A DNA stretch of 64,000 nucleotides from contig NZ_CP015118.1 of the NCBI RefSeq assembly GCF_002116905.1, positions 4,154,001-4,218,000 of the forward strand, in the 5' to 3' direction. The position numbers were made by a program, and so were the translations under genes. The notes beneath the pieces were generated by a model that had not been told where the DNA came from, searched no databases, and was given only the letters and a program-made list of their open reading frames with translations. Source of the stretch: Piscinibacter gummiphilus. GTDB taxonomy: Bacteria > Pseudomonadota > Gammaproteobacteria > Burkholderiales > Burkholderiaceae_C. Below are positions 26,095 to 36,728 of this stretch, piece by piece (the first letter of the stretch is position 1; each line of letters opens with the position of its first letter).

Positions 26095-27012
26095 ATGAAC
26101 CACCGCGCCCGCCCCCCCGAGCTGGAACACGACTTCCAGCGCGGCCCGGACCTCGGCTACGAGCCCGAGGGCTCCTACGGCTACGTGCGCTGCCTGGAGC
26201 ACGGCTTCCCGAACCCGCTCGTGCGCTGGCACTACCACGACGAGTACGAACTGCACCTGATCGTGCGCACGCACGGCAAGGCGTTCGTGGGCGACTACAT
26301 CGGGCACTTCGAGCCCGGCCACCTCGTGCTCACCGGCCCGCGCCTGCCGCACAACTGGATCTCCACCGACGTGCCGCCCGAGGGCGTGGCCCTGCGCGAC
26401 CAGGTGCTGCAGTTCCACGACGAGCCGCTGCGCCGCGCCGCCGAGCTCATCACCGACCTGCGCGAGGTGCTGCCGCTGCTGGAACGCGCGCGCCACGGCA
26501 TCGAGTTCTTCGGCATGAGCGACCGCGCCGCGGGGCGCCTGGCCCGCATCAAGGCCACGCACGGCCTGAAGCGCCTCACCGAGTTCCTCGAGTTCCTCGG
26601 CGAGCTGGCCGAGTGTTCCGACTACCGCCTGCTGTCGTCGATGCCGCTGCAGAGCTCCGAGGACGAGCCCGCGCAGGCGCGGGTCAGCAGCATCGTCGAC
26701 TACATCACCGACAACGCCACCAAGCCGCTCTCCATGGCCGAGATCAGCGCCCGCGCGGGCATGAGCGAAAGCCAGTTCTCCCGCTTCTTCCGCAAGGCCA
26801 CCGGCAACACCTTCACCGACTTCGTCAACCGCGTGCGGGTCACCCGCGCGTGCCAGCTGCTGATGGACACCGACCAGTACATCACCAACGTGTGCTACGA
26901 CGCGGGGTTCAACAACGTGGCGAACTTCAACCGGCGGTTCCTCGAGATCAAGGGGATGACGCCGAAGGAGTTCCGGCGGCAGGCCGAGGCGCGCTTCGGC
27001 ACGGGGCGCTGA
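26095..27012 (+). CDS. AraC family transcriptional regulator of the polyol operon
   Basis: 305 residues. N-terminal cupin-like sensor domain (about 40-110: VRWHYHDEYELHLIVRTHGK and FEPGHLVLTGPRLPHNWIS). C-terminal double HTH from about 205: MAEISARAGMSESQFSRFFR and NVCYDAGFNNVANFNRRFLE, ending GMTPKEFRR. It is the last gene of the transporter operon, three bases after the dehydrogenase, so it is probably the local activator that senses the polyol and is itself induced. Confidence 0.94.
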   Translation: MNHRARPPELEHDFQRGPDLGYEPEGSYGYVRCLEHGFPNPLVRWHYHDEYELHLIVRTHGKAFVGDYIGHFEPGHLVLTGPRLPHNWISTDVPPEGVALRDQVLQFHDEPLRRAAELITDLREVLPLLERARHGIEFFGMSDRAAGRLARIKATHGLKRLTEFLEFLGELAECSDYRLLSSMPLQSSEDEPAQARVSSIVDYITDNATKPLSMAEISARAGMSESQFSRFFRKATGNTFTDFVNRVRVTRACQLLMDTDQYITNVCYDAGFNNVANFNRRFLEIKGMTPKEFRRQAEARFGTGR

Positions 27013-27034
27013 ACGCACGCCCGCGTGTCACGGC

Positions 27035-28204
27035 TCACTGCGTGCCGTCCGAATAGTTGAACGGGGCGACGATGACGAGGCGATCGACCTCCTCGGCCAG
27101 GTCGGCAGGGAACTTGCCGAACGGTGCCATGGATCGGATCAATCCGATCGAATGATCGGAGATCACTTGTGAATTCGATTTGAGCACCTCGATGTCGCTC
27201 ACGTTCCCGTCCGGCCGCAACGTGAACGTCAGGACGGCCTTGCCGTACACGGAACGCCCCTCGCTTTTCGGGAACCGCTCGGTGCCTTCCGTCTCGATGC
27301 GCCGCATCACTTCGCCGAAGTATCCCTGGACGAGCGGGTCTTGGGTCCGTGGGTGCACATAGCGGGTCCGGGCCTCCTTGCGGCGGAACTCGACCTCATC
27401 GAGCAAGGCCTGCATCGACTCCCGCCGTGTTTCCCGCGCACGCGCCTGCGCCGCGCTTTCCGGGCGCTGGGCCGGCGGATGCGACAAGGCAGCGATCTCG
27501 ACCCGCAGCCGTGCGATCAGGCGCTCCTCCTCGGCCCGCAAGGCGCGTGCTGATTCCCTGTCCGACTTCGGCGGCGGGCGAACCTCCGGAACGCCCCGGC
27601 GGCGAAGCGCGCTGACGGACACCAGGACGACTCGGTCCCTCGCTCGACCGTCCGCGGTGTCCGGCTGCGAGCCCCGCTCGACCGACGGACGGAACGTCAC
27701 GTCGGCCGACATGCCGGCGGCTCGCAGATACTCGACCAGGTTGTCGACACGCCGGCGGGCCATGCCGAACTCCGGCCCGGCCGCCTCGACGGGATCCTGC
27801 CGCCCCACGAGCGTGACCGATTCGACCCGCCAGGTGGCATTCAACCGCTCGATGGCGGTGTCGATCTTGTCCCGCGCCTGGACGGACAGGTTCGCATCGA
27901 AGAGGTGGTAGTAGACCTCGAACTCGAACCAGACCCGCTCGGACTCTTCCAGCGGCGCGGGCGCCTGCAGCACGACACGCGCCGACACCGGCGTGGTGAC
28001 CCCGTTCGCCTTCTGCAGGGCCCTCGCGTGACGCTCCAGGCCCTCGGTGCACTCCGCGGCCGACCAGGGGGTCTCGTCCTTCGAGGCGGGCGCCGGCAGC
28101 GCAGCCACCGCGGCGCAGAACGCGCTCGGTGCGGGTCGATCGGGGCCAGCCGCCCAGAGCGTCATCGGCAACACCAGGAACAACGGCAGCAGTCTGGATT
28201 TCAT
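27035..28204 (-). CDS. Exported protein with OmpA-like middle and TonB-type C-terminal domain
   Basis: 389 residues. Signal peptide ending TLWAAG. Residues ~110-195 (VWFEFEVYYHLFDANLSVQA, then RRRVDNLVEYLRAAGMSADV) resemble an OmpA/peptidoglycan-binding module. A long charged helix follows (about 215-280). The last ~90 residues (GKAVLTFTLRPDGNVSDIEV, and a hydrophobic tail VIVAPFNYSDG) are a TonB/TolA C-terminal domain. There is no N-terminal membrane anchor beyond the signal peptide, so it is not a standard energy-transducing TonB. It could link peptidoglycan to an outer-membrane partner. Single gene, convergent with the AraC gene. Confidence 0.75.
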   Translation of the reverse strand: MKSRLLPLFLVLPMTLWAAGPDRPAPSAFCAAVAALPAPASKDETPWSAAECTEGLERHARALQKANGVTTPVSARVVLQAPAPLEESERVWFEFEVYYHLFDANLSVQARDKIDTAIERLNATWRVESVTLVGRQDPVEAAGPEFGMARRRVDNLVEYLRAAGMSADVTFRPSVERGSQPDTADGRARDRVVLVSVSALRRRGVPEVRPPPKSDRESARALRAEEERLIARLRVEIAALSHPPAQRPESAAQARARETRRESMQALLDEVEFRRKEARTRYVHPRTQDPLVQGYFGEVMRRIETEGTERFPKSEGRSVYGKAVLTFTLRPDGNVSDIEVLKSNSQVISDHSIGLIRSMAPFGKFPADLAEEVDRLVIVAPFNYSDGTQ

Positions 28205-28403
28205 GGGCTCGTGCAGGCGTGTGGACGGCAGGCTGGCGACGCGCGCATTGTGCGGCATCGCTGCGCCTGCGAAAGACCGTCCTTTCGGAGGCCTCCCCCG
28301 GGTTCCTCCGCCCGGTGCCCCGTGCATCCTCTACAGGGTGGATGCGCCCCGGACTCGAACGATCCAGCATCCGCTGGAATCCCCTGGCCGGAACGAGCCC
28401 CCG

Positions 28404-29366
28404 ATGCGAATCGCCTTCACGTCCTGCATGTTCAACCGCGTCTGCGCCGACCAGCCCGTGTGGGGCTGGATCGCCGACCAGGCGCCCGACCGGCTGCTGC
28501 TGCTCGGCGATTCGCTGTACCTCGACCTGGAACTCGACGGCGACGACCACCCGCAGGAGATGAACGCCGATCCCTTCGCCCGGCGCCTGTTCAAGCTCTA
28601 CGGCGAGCTGATGTCGCAGCCGCAGTTCCGCGCCCTCGTGCAACGCATGCCCCCGGACAGCGTCGACGCCCTCTGGGACGACCACGACTTCCTCTGGAAC
28701 GACGCCCACGGCGCCGAACTCCAGAGAATCCATGGCGACAAGATCCGCCTGAGCACCGCCTTCCTCGAAGCGTTCCGCTCGGCGCTGGCCCGGGGGTTCG
28801 CGCCGGGCAGCTTTCCCGCGCGCTACGACGACCCCGTCTTCTGGCAGCCCGCGCAGCCGTCGCTGTCCACCCCCACCGTGGCCCCCGCGCCCGACCTGCG
28901 GCTGCACCTCTCCGATGGGCGCACCTTCCGCACCCGCACCTGGCTGGTCGAGGAATCGAAACGCACGCTGTTCGGCAAGGCCCAGCGCGACCGCTTCACC
29001 ACGGCCTTCGACGGATCGCCCAGCGAGGTGGTGCACCTGTGGGCCAGCGGGTCCACGGTGGCCGGCTACGAACGCTACGCCACCGACCTCGCCTGGTTGA
29101 ACGGCCTGGCGTCGCAGCACCGCACCCTGGTGCTGAGCGGCGACATCCACCGCAACAAGCTCGACGCCTTCCAGACGGCCGGGTTCCCGCTGCACGAAGC
29201 CACGTCGTCCGGCGCGGGTGTGAAGGACGCCGTGGTGTTCGGCCGCCCGCGGCAGAACTTCGGCCTCGTCGACATCGACCCGTTCACCGTGACCCTCCAG
29301 CTGTTCCGCAAGAACGTGAGGGAGCACCTGCGGGTGCTGGACCGGCGCACCTGGTTGCCGGTGTGA
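28404..29366 (+). CDS. PhoD-like alkaline phosphatase/phosphodiesterase
   Basis: 320 residues from MRIAFTSCMFNRVC. Calcineurin-like phosphoesterase layout of PhoD: LLLLGDSLYLDLELDGDDH with the metal Asp pair, DALWDDHDFLWND, and LVLSGDIHRNKLD with the C-terminal metal His. It lacks the N-terminal Tat signal and Ig-like domain of secreted PhoD, so it is likely cytoplasmic. Relatives hydrolyse phosphomono- or diesters with Fe/Ca; the substrate is unknown. The start is preceded by CCGGAACGAGCCCCCG, a weak ribosome site. Confidence 0.88.
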   Translation: MRIAFTSCMFNRVCADQPVWGWIADQAPDRLLLLGDSLYLDLELDGDDHPQEMNADPFARRLFKLYGELMSQPQFRALVQRMPPDSVDALWDDHDFLWNDAHGAELQRIHGDKIRLSTAFLEAFRSALARGFAPGSFPARYDDPVFWQPAQPSLSTPTVAPAPDLRLHLSDGRTFRTRTWLVEESKRTLFGKAQRDRFTTAFDGSPSEVVHLWASGSTVAGYERYATDLAWLNGLASQHRTLVLSGDIHRNKLDAFQTAGFPLHEATSSGAGVKDAVVFGRPRQNFGLVDIDPFTVTLQLFRKNVREHLRVLDRRTWLPV

Positions 29367-29385
29367 GCACGACGGGAGCGACAGG

Positions 29386-29871
29386 ATGGCCGACTCGAAC
29401 ACGAAGTCCACGGTCGAACTGGTGGTGTCGCTGGTGCAGGTGCTCAGTGTCGTCGTCGGCGTCTACCTGAGCGTCCAGAGTTTCAACCACACCCGCGACA
29501 AGGAAACGGAAGCACGCCACGCCGAGGCCGAGGCCCGCCGCCTCGAAGCCGAACGCCCGTTCCGGGAACTCCGGCGCACCGTCTATCTGGAAGCGGTGAA
29601 AACGGCCGCGGTCATCGCCACGCCCGAAGGCCGCACCGCGGAGGAACTCGGCAAGGCCAGGCGCCGCTTCCGCGAGCTCTACATCGCCGAACTGAGCATG
29701 GTGGAAGGCCGCGACGTCGAGGCGCGCATGGTGGCATTGGCCAGTGCGGTGGACGCCGACCTCGGCAACCTGAACCAGAGCCAGGCCGCCGCGCTCCAGC
29801 TGGCCCGGGCCCTTGGCCAGGGCTATCGGGGTGAAATACCCTCCGACGGCGCGGGCACCTCCTCCCGATGA
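29386..29871 (+). CDS. Hypothetical membrane-anchored coiled-coil protein
   Basis: 161 residues. One N-terminal membrane helix (VELVVSLVQVLSVVVGVYLS, about 10-30), then a highly charged helix (HTRDKETEARHAEAEARRLE) and a soluble helical region. It resembles small stress or signalling membrane proteins but has no named domain. It lies 19 bases after the phosphatase on the same strand, so it is probably cotranscribed. Confidence 0.75.
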   Translation: MADSNTKSTVELVVSLVQVLSVVVGVYLSVQSFNHTRDKETEARHAEAEARRLEAERPFRELRRTVYLEAVKTAAVIATPEGRTAEELGKARRRFRELYIAELSMVEGRDVEARMVALASAVDADLGNLNQSQAAALQLARALGQGYRGEIPSDGAGTSSR

Positions 29872-29952
29872 ACGCCGAGGCTCCTCTGCGTGGAAGCAGC
29901 CGCATCGGCAGGCCCCCTTCGCAGCCGGCAGGCTCGGATTTACCATGACCCC

Positions 29953-30240
29953 ATGAAGTCCGCCCCCAGCCAGACCGTCGTCGCCGGCGTGCTCCGCCGT
30001 TGCGAACCCGCGCCTGACGGGTTCGGCGGCGACGTCGAGATCGAAGTCGAGGTGAACGAATCGCCCGACCCGGCGGGCGATTTCATCCGGCCGCAGCCAG
30101 GCACCGTGCTGACGGCCTTCTTCGGGGAGCTGGGACCGCCGGTCCAGCGCTTGACGGGATCGCCCGTGCGCGCCACGCTGACCTGGCTGGGCGGGCCCGG
30201 CGGTGGCCGGGCCGTGGTGCAGCGGCTCGTGAAACGCTGA
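29953..30240 (+). CDS. Hypothetical small protein
   Basis: 95 residues, beta-rich in appearance: VVAGVLRRCEPAPDGFGGDV, EIEVEVNESPDPAG and a C-terminal RATLTWLGGPGGGRAVVQRL. No signal peptide or recognised domain. Codon bias and a clean stop before the convergent protease support a real gene. The spacing of 6 bases to the protease stop means the two genes end almost together. Confidence 0.65.
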   Translation: MKSAPSQTVVAGVLRRCEPAPDGFGGDVEIEVEVNESPDPAGDFIRPQPGTVLTAFFGELGPPVQRLTGSPVRATLTWLGGPGGGRAVVQRLVKR

Positions 30241-30246
30241 CCCCCG

Positions 30247-31638
30247 TCACCGCTTCACGGTGACGGTCACCACGCCGGCCTTCAACGCGATGCCGCTGAG
30301 GGACACTCCCGTGGCCGACCCATCGTGCGCGCGCGACGACGGGTTGGTGGTCGCGTTGAGCGACTTCTTCTTCAACCCGCCGGGGAACAGGTCGTTCGCA
30401 TCGCCGGCGTTCTTCGCGAGTTCCAGCTCGCGTTTCCCGTCGGCCTGCAGGAGGCCCACCTTGTAGGCGAGCGGGTTGGTGTTGTCGGAGCGGGTCTCGT
30501 CGATGTGCCACACCGCGAGGCCCGACCCGGGCAGCGACACGTCGCGCCCGGTGGCCTGCCGGTTCTCGAGCATGAAGTACTCGGGACCCGCCTTGCCCTT
30601 CGTCCACACCCACAGGCATTCCTTCGGGTCGCCCTCCAGCGGGTCGAGCGTGTACTTCGCCGACTTCGCGGCCACGGGCTTGATCCACCCGAGCTTCGAC
30701 AGGCACCAGCACGACATGCGCGTGGGCTTCTTTCCCTGGCCGCCCCAGGAGCCGCCGCCCATCAGGCACCAGTTGCCCACCCCTTCCGACCGGTACGAGG
30801 TGTCGTAGAGGTCGGGCAGCCCGAGCACGTGGCCGAACTCGTGCGAGAACACCCCGACGCGGCCGTCCTCGGGTTCCGTCGAGTACGCGAAGACCTTGAC
30901 GCCCTGGTCCGTGAACGGCTTCGGGAGGGTCCACTTGTGGGACCAGATCATGTCCTTGCGCTTGGCCGGATCGGGTTCGGCCTCCGCGCCGCCGCCCGCG
31001 TGGATCAGGAAGATGCCGTCCACGAAACCGTCGCCGTCGGAGTCGAAACGCTTGAGGTTGTCGCTCTTGCAGAACTCGGTGAGCGCGTCGAGCAGCAGGC
31101 CGGGCGTGTTCTGCGGGAAGTTGGTGCCGGTGCCGCTGTCGCCGGCCGTGTAGAACGAGTAGGGCTTGGGCGCCCGCACGTACCCCACCACCTCGCCGCT
31201 CAGGTCGAGCGCGCCGTACGACATCTCCCGGTAGAGGCTGGTCATCGAATCCGGGTTCGCCGGGTCGAAGAGCATCTTGTGAAAGTCCGCCGCGGGGCGC
31301 TTGCCCTTGTTGTCGCTGAAGTCGACCAGCAGCGCCAGCGCGTGGAGCTTGCGCGCCTGCCCCGGCGCGCTGCGCGCCATGCGCGCTGCCCGCAGCGGGC
31401 GCTGCGCCGGGGCCGTCTTCGGGTCGATGTCGGACGGCGGGTAGAACACGCCGTCGTTGAGCCCGGTGACCCGCTGCACGTCGGCCGTCACGAGCCCCAT
31501 GAACGACGCGAGGCGAATGTCCGCCGCCGACAGCGAATGGCTCGCCTTGATGGACTTCTTGATGTCCTTGAGCACGGCGGCCGTGGGCCGGCACGCCGTG
31601 GGGCCGTCCTCGTAGCGGTGGGTCTGGGTCTGCGACAT
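30247..31638 (-). CDS. M6 family metalloprotease (immune inhibitor A-like)
   Basis: 463 residues. The zinc motif HEFGHVLGLPD places His266, Glu267, His270 and Asp276 as in M6 peptidases. FDSDGDGFVDGIFLIHAGGG before it is the calcium/substrate segment of the family; YGALDLSGEVVGYVRAPKPY is also typical. M6 proteases are usually secreted, but the N-terminus here (MSQTQTHRYEDGPTA) shows no signal peptide, nor is there a clear C-terminal anchor. It may leave by another system, or may act inside the cell. The region upstream to 31732 holds no gene. Confidence 0.88.
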   Translation of the reverse strand: MSQTQTHRYEDGPTACRPTAAVLKDIKKSIKASHSLSAADIRLASFMGLVTADVQRVTGLNDGVFYPPSDIDPKTAPAQRPLRAARMARSAPGQARKLHALALLVDFSDNKGKRPAADFHKMLFDPANPDSMTSLYREMSYGALDLSGEVVGYVRAPKPYSFYTAGDSGTGTNFPQNTPGLLLDALTEFCKSDNLKRFDSDGDGFVDGIFLIHAGGGAEAEPDPAKRKDMIWSHKWTLPKPFTDQGVKVFAYSTEPEDGRVGVFSHEFGHVLGLPDLYDTSYRSEGVGNWCLMGGGSWGGQGKKPTRMSCWCLSKLGWIKPVAAKSAKYTLDPLEGDPKECLWVWTKGKAGPEYFMLENRQATGRDVSLPGSGLAVWHIDETRSDNTNPLAYKVGLLQADGKRELELAKNAGDANDLFPGGLKKKSLNATTNPSSRAHDGSATGVSLSGIALKAGVVTVTVKR

Positions 31639-31732
31639 GGCGGTTCCTCCCCGGGGGTGTCGACGTTCCGGGACCCACCGTACGCCGGTGGCGGCGGGCC
31701 CGCATCAACACGATGGAGGAGGAACCCGGCCC

Positions 31733-33535
31733 TCAGCGCCGGTGGTGCGACGCCGCCAGCCCGTACACCGGCGTCGCCATCCCCTCCGCCCGCGCCTTCA
31801 GCTGCAGCGCGAGGTACTGCGAGTAGTGCCGCGACTGGTGCAGGTTGCCGCCGTGGATCCACAGGTTGGGCACCTGCGTGGGCTTCCACATGTTGCGCAG
31901 CTCGCCTTCCCACGGGCCCGGGTCCTTCGGCGTGTCGGACCCGAGGCCCCAGCACTTGCCCACGCGGTCGGCCACCTCGGGCGAGATGAGGTCGGCGAGC
32001 CAGCCGTTCATCGAGCCGTAGCCGGTGGCGTACACGAGCAGGTCGGCGGGCAGCTCGGTGCCGTCGGTCAGCGTGACGGAGCGTTCGTTGACCCGCTCGA
32101 TGTTCACGCCGCTCTTCAGCTGCACGCTGCCGTTCGCCACCAGTTCGGACGCCCCCACGTCGATGTAGTACCCCGAGCCCCGGCGCAGGTATTTCATGAA
32201 CAGGCCCGACCCGTCCGCGCCGAAGTCGAGCAGGAAGCCGGCCTTCTCGAGGCGCGCGTAGAAGTCGGCGCAGCGGCGCTTCATCTCGTCGTACACGGGC
32301 ACGTGGAAGGTGTGCATGATCCGGTACGGCAGCGACGCGAAGATGAGGTCGGCCTTGTGGTGGTCGATGCCGTTCTTCACCGCCTGCTCGGAATACAGGC
32401 CGCCGAGGGCCAGCTCCATCAGCGCGTCCGACGGTGCGATGTGGGTCGACGAGCGCTGGATCATCGTCACGTCGGCCCCGTGTTCCCACAGCGCCGCGCA
32501 GATGTCGTGGGCCGAGTTGTTCGAGCCGAGCACCACGCATTTCTTCCCGGCGTACGCCTCGGGGCCGGGGTGGCGGCTCGAATGGTGCTGTTCGCCGAGG
32601 AAGGTGTCGGCGCCCGGGAGCTTCGGCACGTTCGGGTAGCCCGACACCCCCAGCGCGAACACGAGTTGCTTCGGGCGAACCACGAGCTCCCGGCCGTCGC
32701 GGTTCACCTTCACTTCCCACCGCTGCGTGGCCTCGTCGAAGCGGGCCTTCGTCGCGGTGGTGGAGGTCCAGTAGTTCAGCTCCATCACCTTGACGTACAT
32801 CTCGAGCCAGTCGCCCAGCTTGTCCTTCGGCGCGAACACGGGCCAGTCGTTCGGGAACGGCAGGTACGGCAGGTGGTCGTACCAGACCGGGTCGTGCAGG
32901 CACAGCGACTTGTAGCGGTTGCGCCAGGAGTCCCCGGCGCGCGGGTTCTTCTCGACGATCAGCGTGGACACGCCCAGGCGCCGCAGCCGCGCGCCGAGCG
33001 CGATGCCGCCCTGCCCGCCGCCGATCACCAGCACCTCGGGCTGCTCGGTGATGCCGAGCGACGCCTCCTCGTCGCGGCGGCGTTCGAGCCACGTCTTGCG
33101 CCCGCGGTGCACGCCGTGCTCCGCCCCCTTGATGCGCCGTTCGCCGGTCTTTTCCTCGTGGCCCTTCAGCTCGCTCATCGTCGTGAGGAAGGTCCACGCG
33201 AGGCCGTCGCGCAGCCGCAGGTGGCCGCGGCCGCGGGCCACCGCGGTCTCGAAGGTGAACCACGATTCGACCACGCCGTCGGTCTCGGTGGCCTCGCCTT
33301 CGGGCGTGAACGTGACCGGCAGCGTGTCGGCGAGCCGCGCCTCGAGCATCGCGCGGATCTCGCCGCGGCCTTCCTGCGTGCGGAGGTTCCAGGTGAAGGC
33401 GACGAGGTCGCGCCAGAAGCCCTCGGGCTCGAAGAGGTTCGTGGCGGCGTCGACGTCGCGGCGGCCGAGCGCCGCGTTGAACTCGGTGAGCCACGTGCGG
33501 GCCGCCTGGGTGGGAGAGGTGGTCGTGTCGGTCAT
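31733..33535 (-). CDS. Flavin-containing monooxygenase with an N-terminal NTF2-like domain
   Basis: 600 residues from MTDTTTSPTQAARTW; upstream in-frame sequence looks non-coding. Residues ~10-140 form an NTF2/SnoaL-like domain (WLTEFNAALGRRDVDAATNL). FAD site VLVIGGGQGGIALGARLRRL near 170; FLGEQHHSSRH is the FMO-type FxGxxxHxxx(Y/H) motif; a second GxGxxA-like site is KCVVLGSNNSAHDICAAL. It lacks the Trp of true Baeyer-Villiger enzymes. Relatives oxygenate amines, sulfides or indole-pyruvate with NADPH. It is preceded by a -24/-12 promoter and palindromic activator sites, next to a sigma-54 activator gene. Confidence 0.9.
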   Translation of the reverse strand: MTDTTTSPTQAARTWLTEFNAALGRRDVDAATNLFEPEGFWRDLVAFTWNLRTQEGRGEIRAMLEARLADTLPVTFTPEGEATETDGVVESWFTFETAVARGRGHLRLRDGLAWTFLTTMSELKGHEEKTGERRIKGAEHGVHRGRKTWLERRRDEEASLGITEQPEVLVIGGGQGGIALGARLRRLGVSTLIVEKNPRAGDSWRNRYKSLCLHDPVWYDHLPYLPFPNDWPVFAPKDKLGDWLEMYVKVMELNYWTSTTATKARFDEATQRWEVKVNRDGRELVVRPKQLVFALGVSGYPNVPKLPGADTFLGEQHHSSRHPGPEAYAGKKCVVLGSNNSAHDICAALWEHGADVTMIQRSSTHIAPSDALMELALGGLYSEQAVKNGIDHHKADLIFASLPYRIMHTFHVPVYDEMKRRCADFYARLEKAGFLLDFGADGSGLFMKYLRRGSGYYIDVGASELVANGSVQLKSGVNIERVNERSVTLTDGTELPADLLVYATGYGSMNGWLADLISPEVADRVGKCWGLGSDTPKDPGPWEGELRNMWKPTQVPNLWIHGGNLHQSRHYSQYLALQLKARAEGMATPVYGLAASHHRR

Positions 33536-33589
33536 GGGAATCTCCGTCGCTGGGATGGGAACGCGCCGTCGTGGCGCCCTCCCTCCAGC

Positions 33590-33603
33590 GCACCTTCCAT
33601 GCC
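33590..33603 (-). promoter_or_regulatory. Candidate sigma-54 (-24/-12) promoter of the monooxygenase
   Basis: On the minus strand CCGGCATGGAAGGTGCG has the invariant GG (33603-33602) and GC (33591-33590) exactly ten bases apart, and eight of twelve conserved positions of TGGCACG-N4-TTGC. A start point near 33578 would leave a leader of about 43 bases, with GGAG seven bases before the ATG at 33535. Confidence 0.6.
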
Positions 33604-33644
33604 GGGCGGCCCGCCACGGTGGATCAGGCACTTGCACGCGGTTC

Positions 33645-33683
33645 TGTCGCAGCCGTCGCGCGGCGGGTGCGACAGGTGTCGCA

Positions 33684-33684
<1 letters not shown>
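33645..33684. promoter_or_regulatory. Palindromic upstream activator sites for the sigma-54 regulator
   Basis: A perfect 18-base palindrome GTGCGACAGGTGTCGCAC at 33667-33684 (8-base arms, 2-base centre) and an extra half site TGTCGCA at 33645-33651. They lie about 70-105 bases before the predicted transcription start of the monooxygenase, the normal place for enhancer sites. The palindrome reaches into the regulator's stop codon. Confidence 0.65.
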
Positions 33685-35570
<1,886 letters not shown>

Positions 35571-35646
35571 GGCCGCTCCTCTTGGACGTGAGTCGCGATG
35601 GTGGTCCGCACGCCCGGCCACGGCCAGAGACAAAACCCCGACGGGG

Positions 35647-35663
35647 TGTTCCAGATTGGAACA
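35647..35663. promoter_or_regulatory. Perfect inverted repeat in the divergent gap upstream of the activator gene
   Basis: TGTTCCAGATTGGAACA: 7-base arms around a 3-base centre, between the activator (77 bases away) and the UPF0104 gene (80 bases away). It looks like a dimeric operator. Its half site differs from TGTCGCA near the monooxygenase, so it may serve another regulator. Confidence 0.5.
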
Positions 35664-35743
35664 GTCGCCGGGTCGGACGGGACCTACACCCGAAACCGCC
35701 ATCCCCGGCTGGCGACGTTCCTGCACGGCCCGCAAGATGGCGC

Positions 35744-36721
35744 ATGGCCAGCTCGACGACCGCCCTCCGCGACCCGAACGGATCCGCGGCCACCACGTGG
35801 TGGCCGCGGCTGCGCCGTTGGGCCGTGCCGCTGCTGGGCCTGCTCGTGCTCGGCCTGCTGGCCGCGCACATCCACAAGGTCGACTGGGCCGGCGCCTGGG
35901 AGGCACTGCGGCGCTATTCACCGTGGGTGCTGCTGGCCGCGCTCGCGCTGTCGACCGCCAGCCACGCGCTGTACGGCTGCTTCGACCTGATCGGGCGCCG
36001 GCACACGCACCACACGCTGCCGTGGTGGCGCACGTGGGCCATCGCCGTCGCGAGCTACGCGTTCAACCTGAACCTCGGCGCCCTCGTGGGCGGTGTCGCG
36101 ATGCGCGCGCGGCTGTACGCGAAGGCCGGGCTCGACGAGGCCACGGTGGCCCAGGTGGTGGGGCTGAGCCTCGCGACGAACTGGCTGGGCTACGGCCTGC
36201 TCGCGGGCGGCCTGTTCGCCGCGGGCGTGATCTCGCCCCCGCGCCAGGCCCACCTCGGCGACGCGGCGTTCCGCACGATCGGCGTCGTGATGGTGCTGCT
36301 GGCGGTGGCCTACGTCGTGGCCTGTGCGCTCGCGCGGGGGCGGGTGTGGGAGTTCCGCGGCCGGCGCATCAAGCCGCCGGGGCCGTGGCTCGCGCTCGTG
36401 CAGCTCGCCACCTCGGCCGCGAACTGGGCGCTGATGGGCACCGCGATGTACCTGCTGCTCGGCCAGAAGGTGCCGTTCGGCACGACGATGGGTGTGCTGA
36501 TGGCCGCGTCCATCATCGGTGTCATCACGCCGATCCCGGCCGGCCTCGGCGTGCTGGAAGCGGTGTACCTCGCGCTGCTGTCGGGCCAGGTGCGCCAGGG
36601 GGCGCTCATGGGCGCGGTGCTCGCGTACCGGGTGCTGTACTACCTGATCCCGCTGGCCGGGGGCATCGCGCTGTACGCGCTGCTGGAGCGCCACGCGGCC
36701 ACGCACCCGGCCGACGGATAG
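35744..36721 (+). CDS. UPF0104/lysylphosphatidylglycerol synthase-like membrane protein
   Basis: 325 residues, about eight helices, from MASSTTALRDPNG; upstream in-frame sequence is not conserved in style. Family text: WEALRRYSPWVLLAALALST, YAFNLNLGALVGGVAMRARL, and MAASIIGVITPIPAGLGVLEAV near 260-280, the hallmark PxPGGLG-like motif of the YbhN/AglD group. These are flippase or membrane-domain homologues of MprF; the exact role is unknown. The gene is divergent from the activator gene and convergent with the antiporter. Confidence 0.85.
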   Translation: MASSTTALRDPNGSAATTWWPRLRRWAVPLLGLLVLGLLAAHIHKVDWAGAWEALRRYSPWVLLAALALSTASHALYGCFDLIGRRHTHHTLPWWRTWAIAVASYAFNLNLGALVGGVAMRARLYAKAGLDEATVAQVVGLSLATNWLGYGLLAGGLFAAGVISPPRQAHLGDAAFRTIGVVMVLLAVAYVVACALARGRVWEFRGRRIKPPGPWLALVQLATSAANWALMGTAMYLLLGQKVPFGTTMGVLMAASIIGVITPIPAGLGVLEAVYLALLSGQVRQGALMGAVLAYRVLYYLIPLAGGIALYALLERHAATHPADG

Positions 36722-36728
36722 GTCGTTC

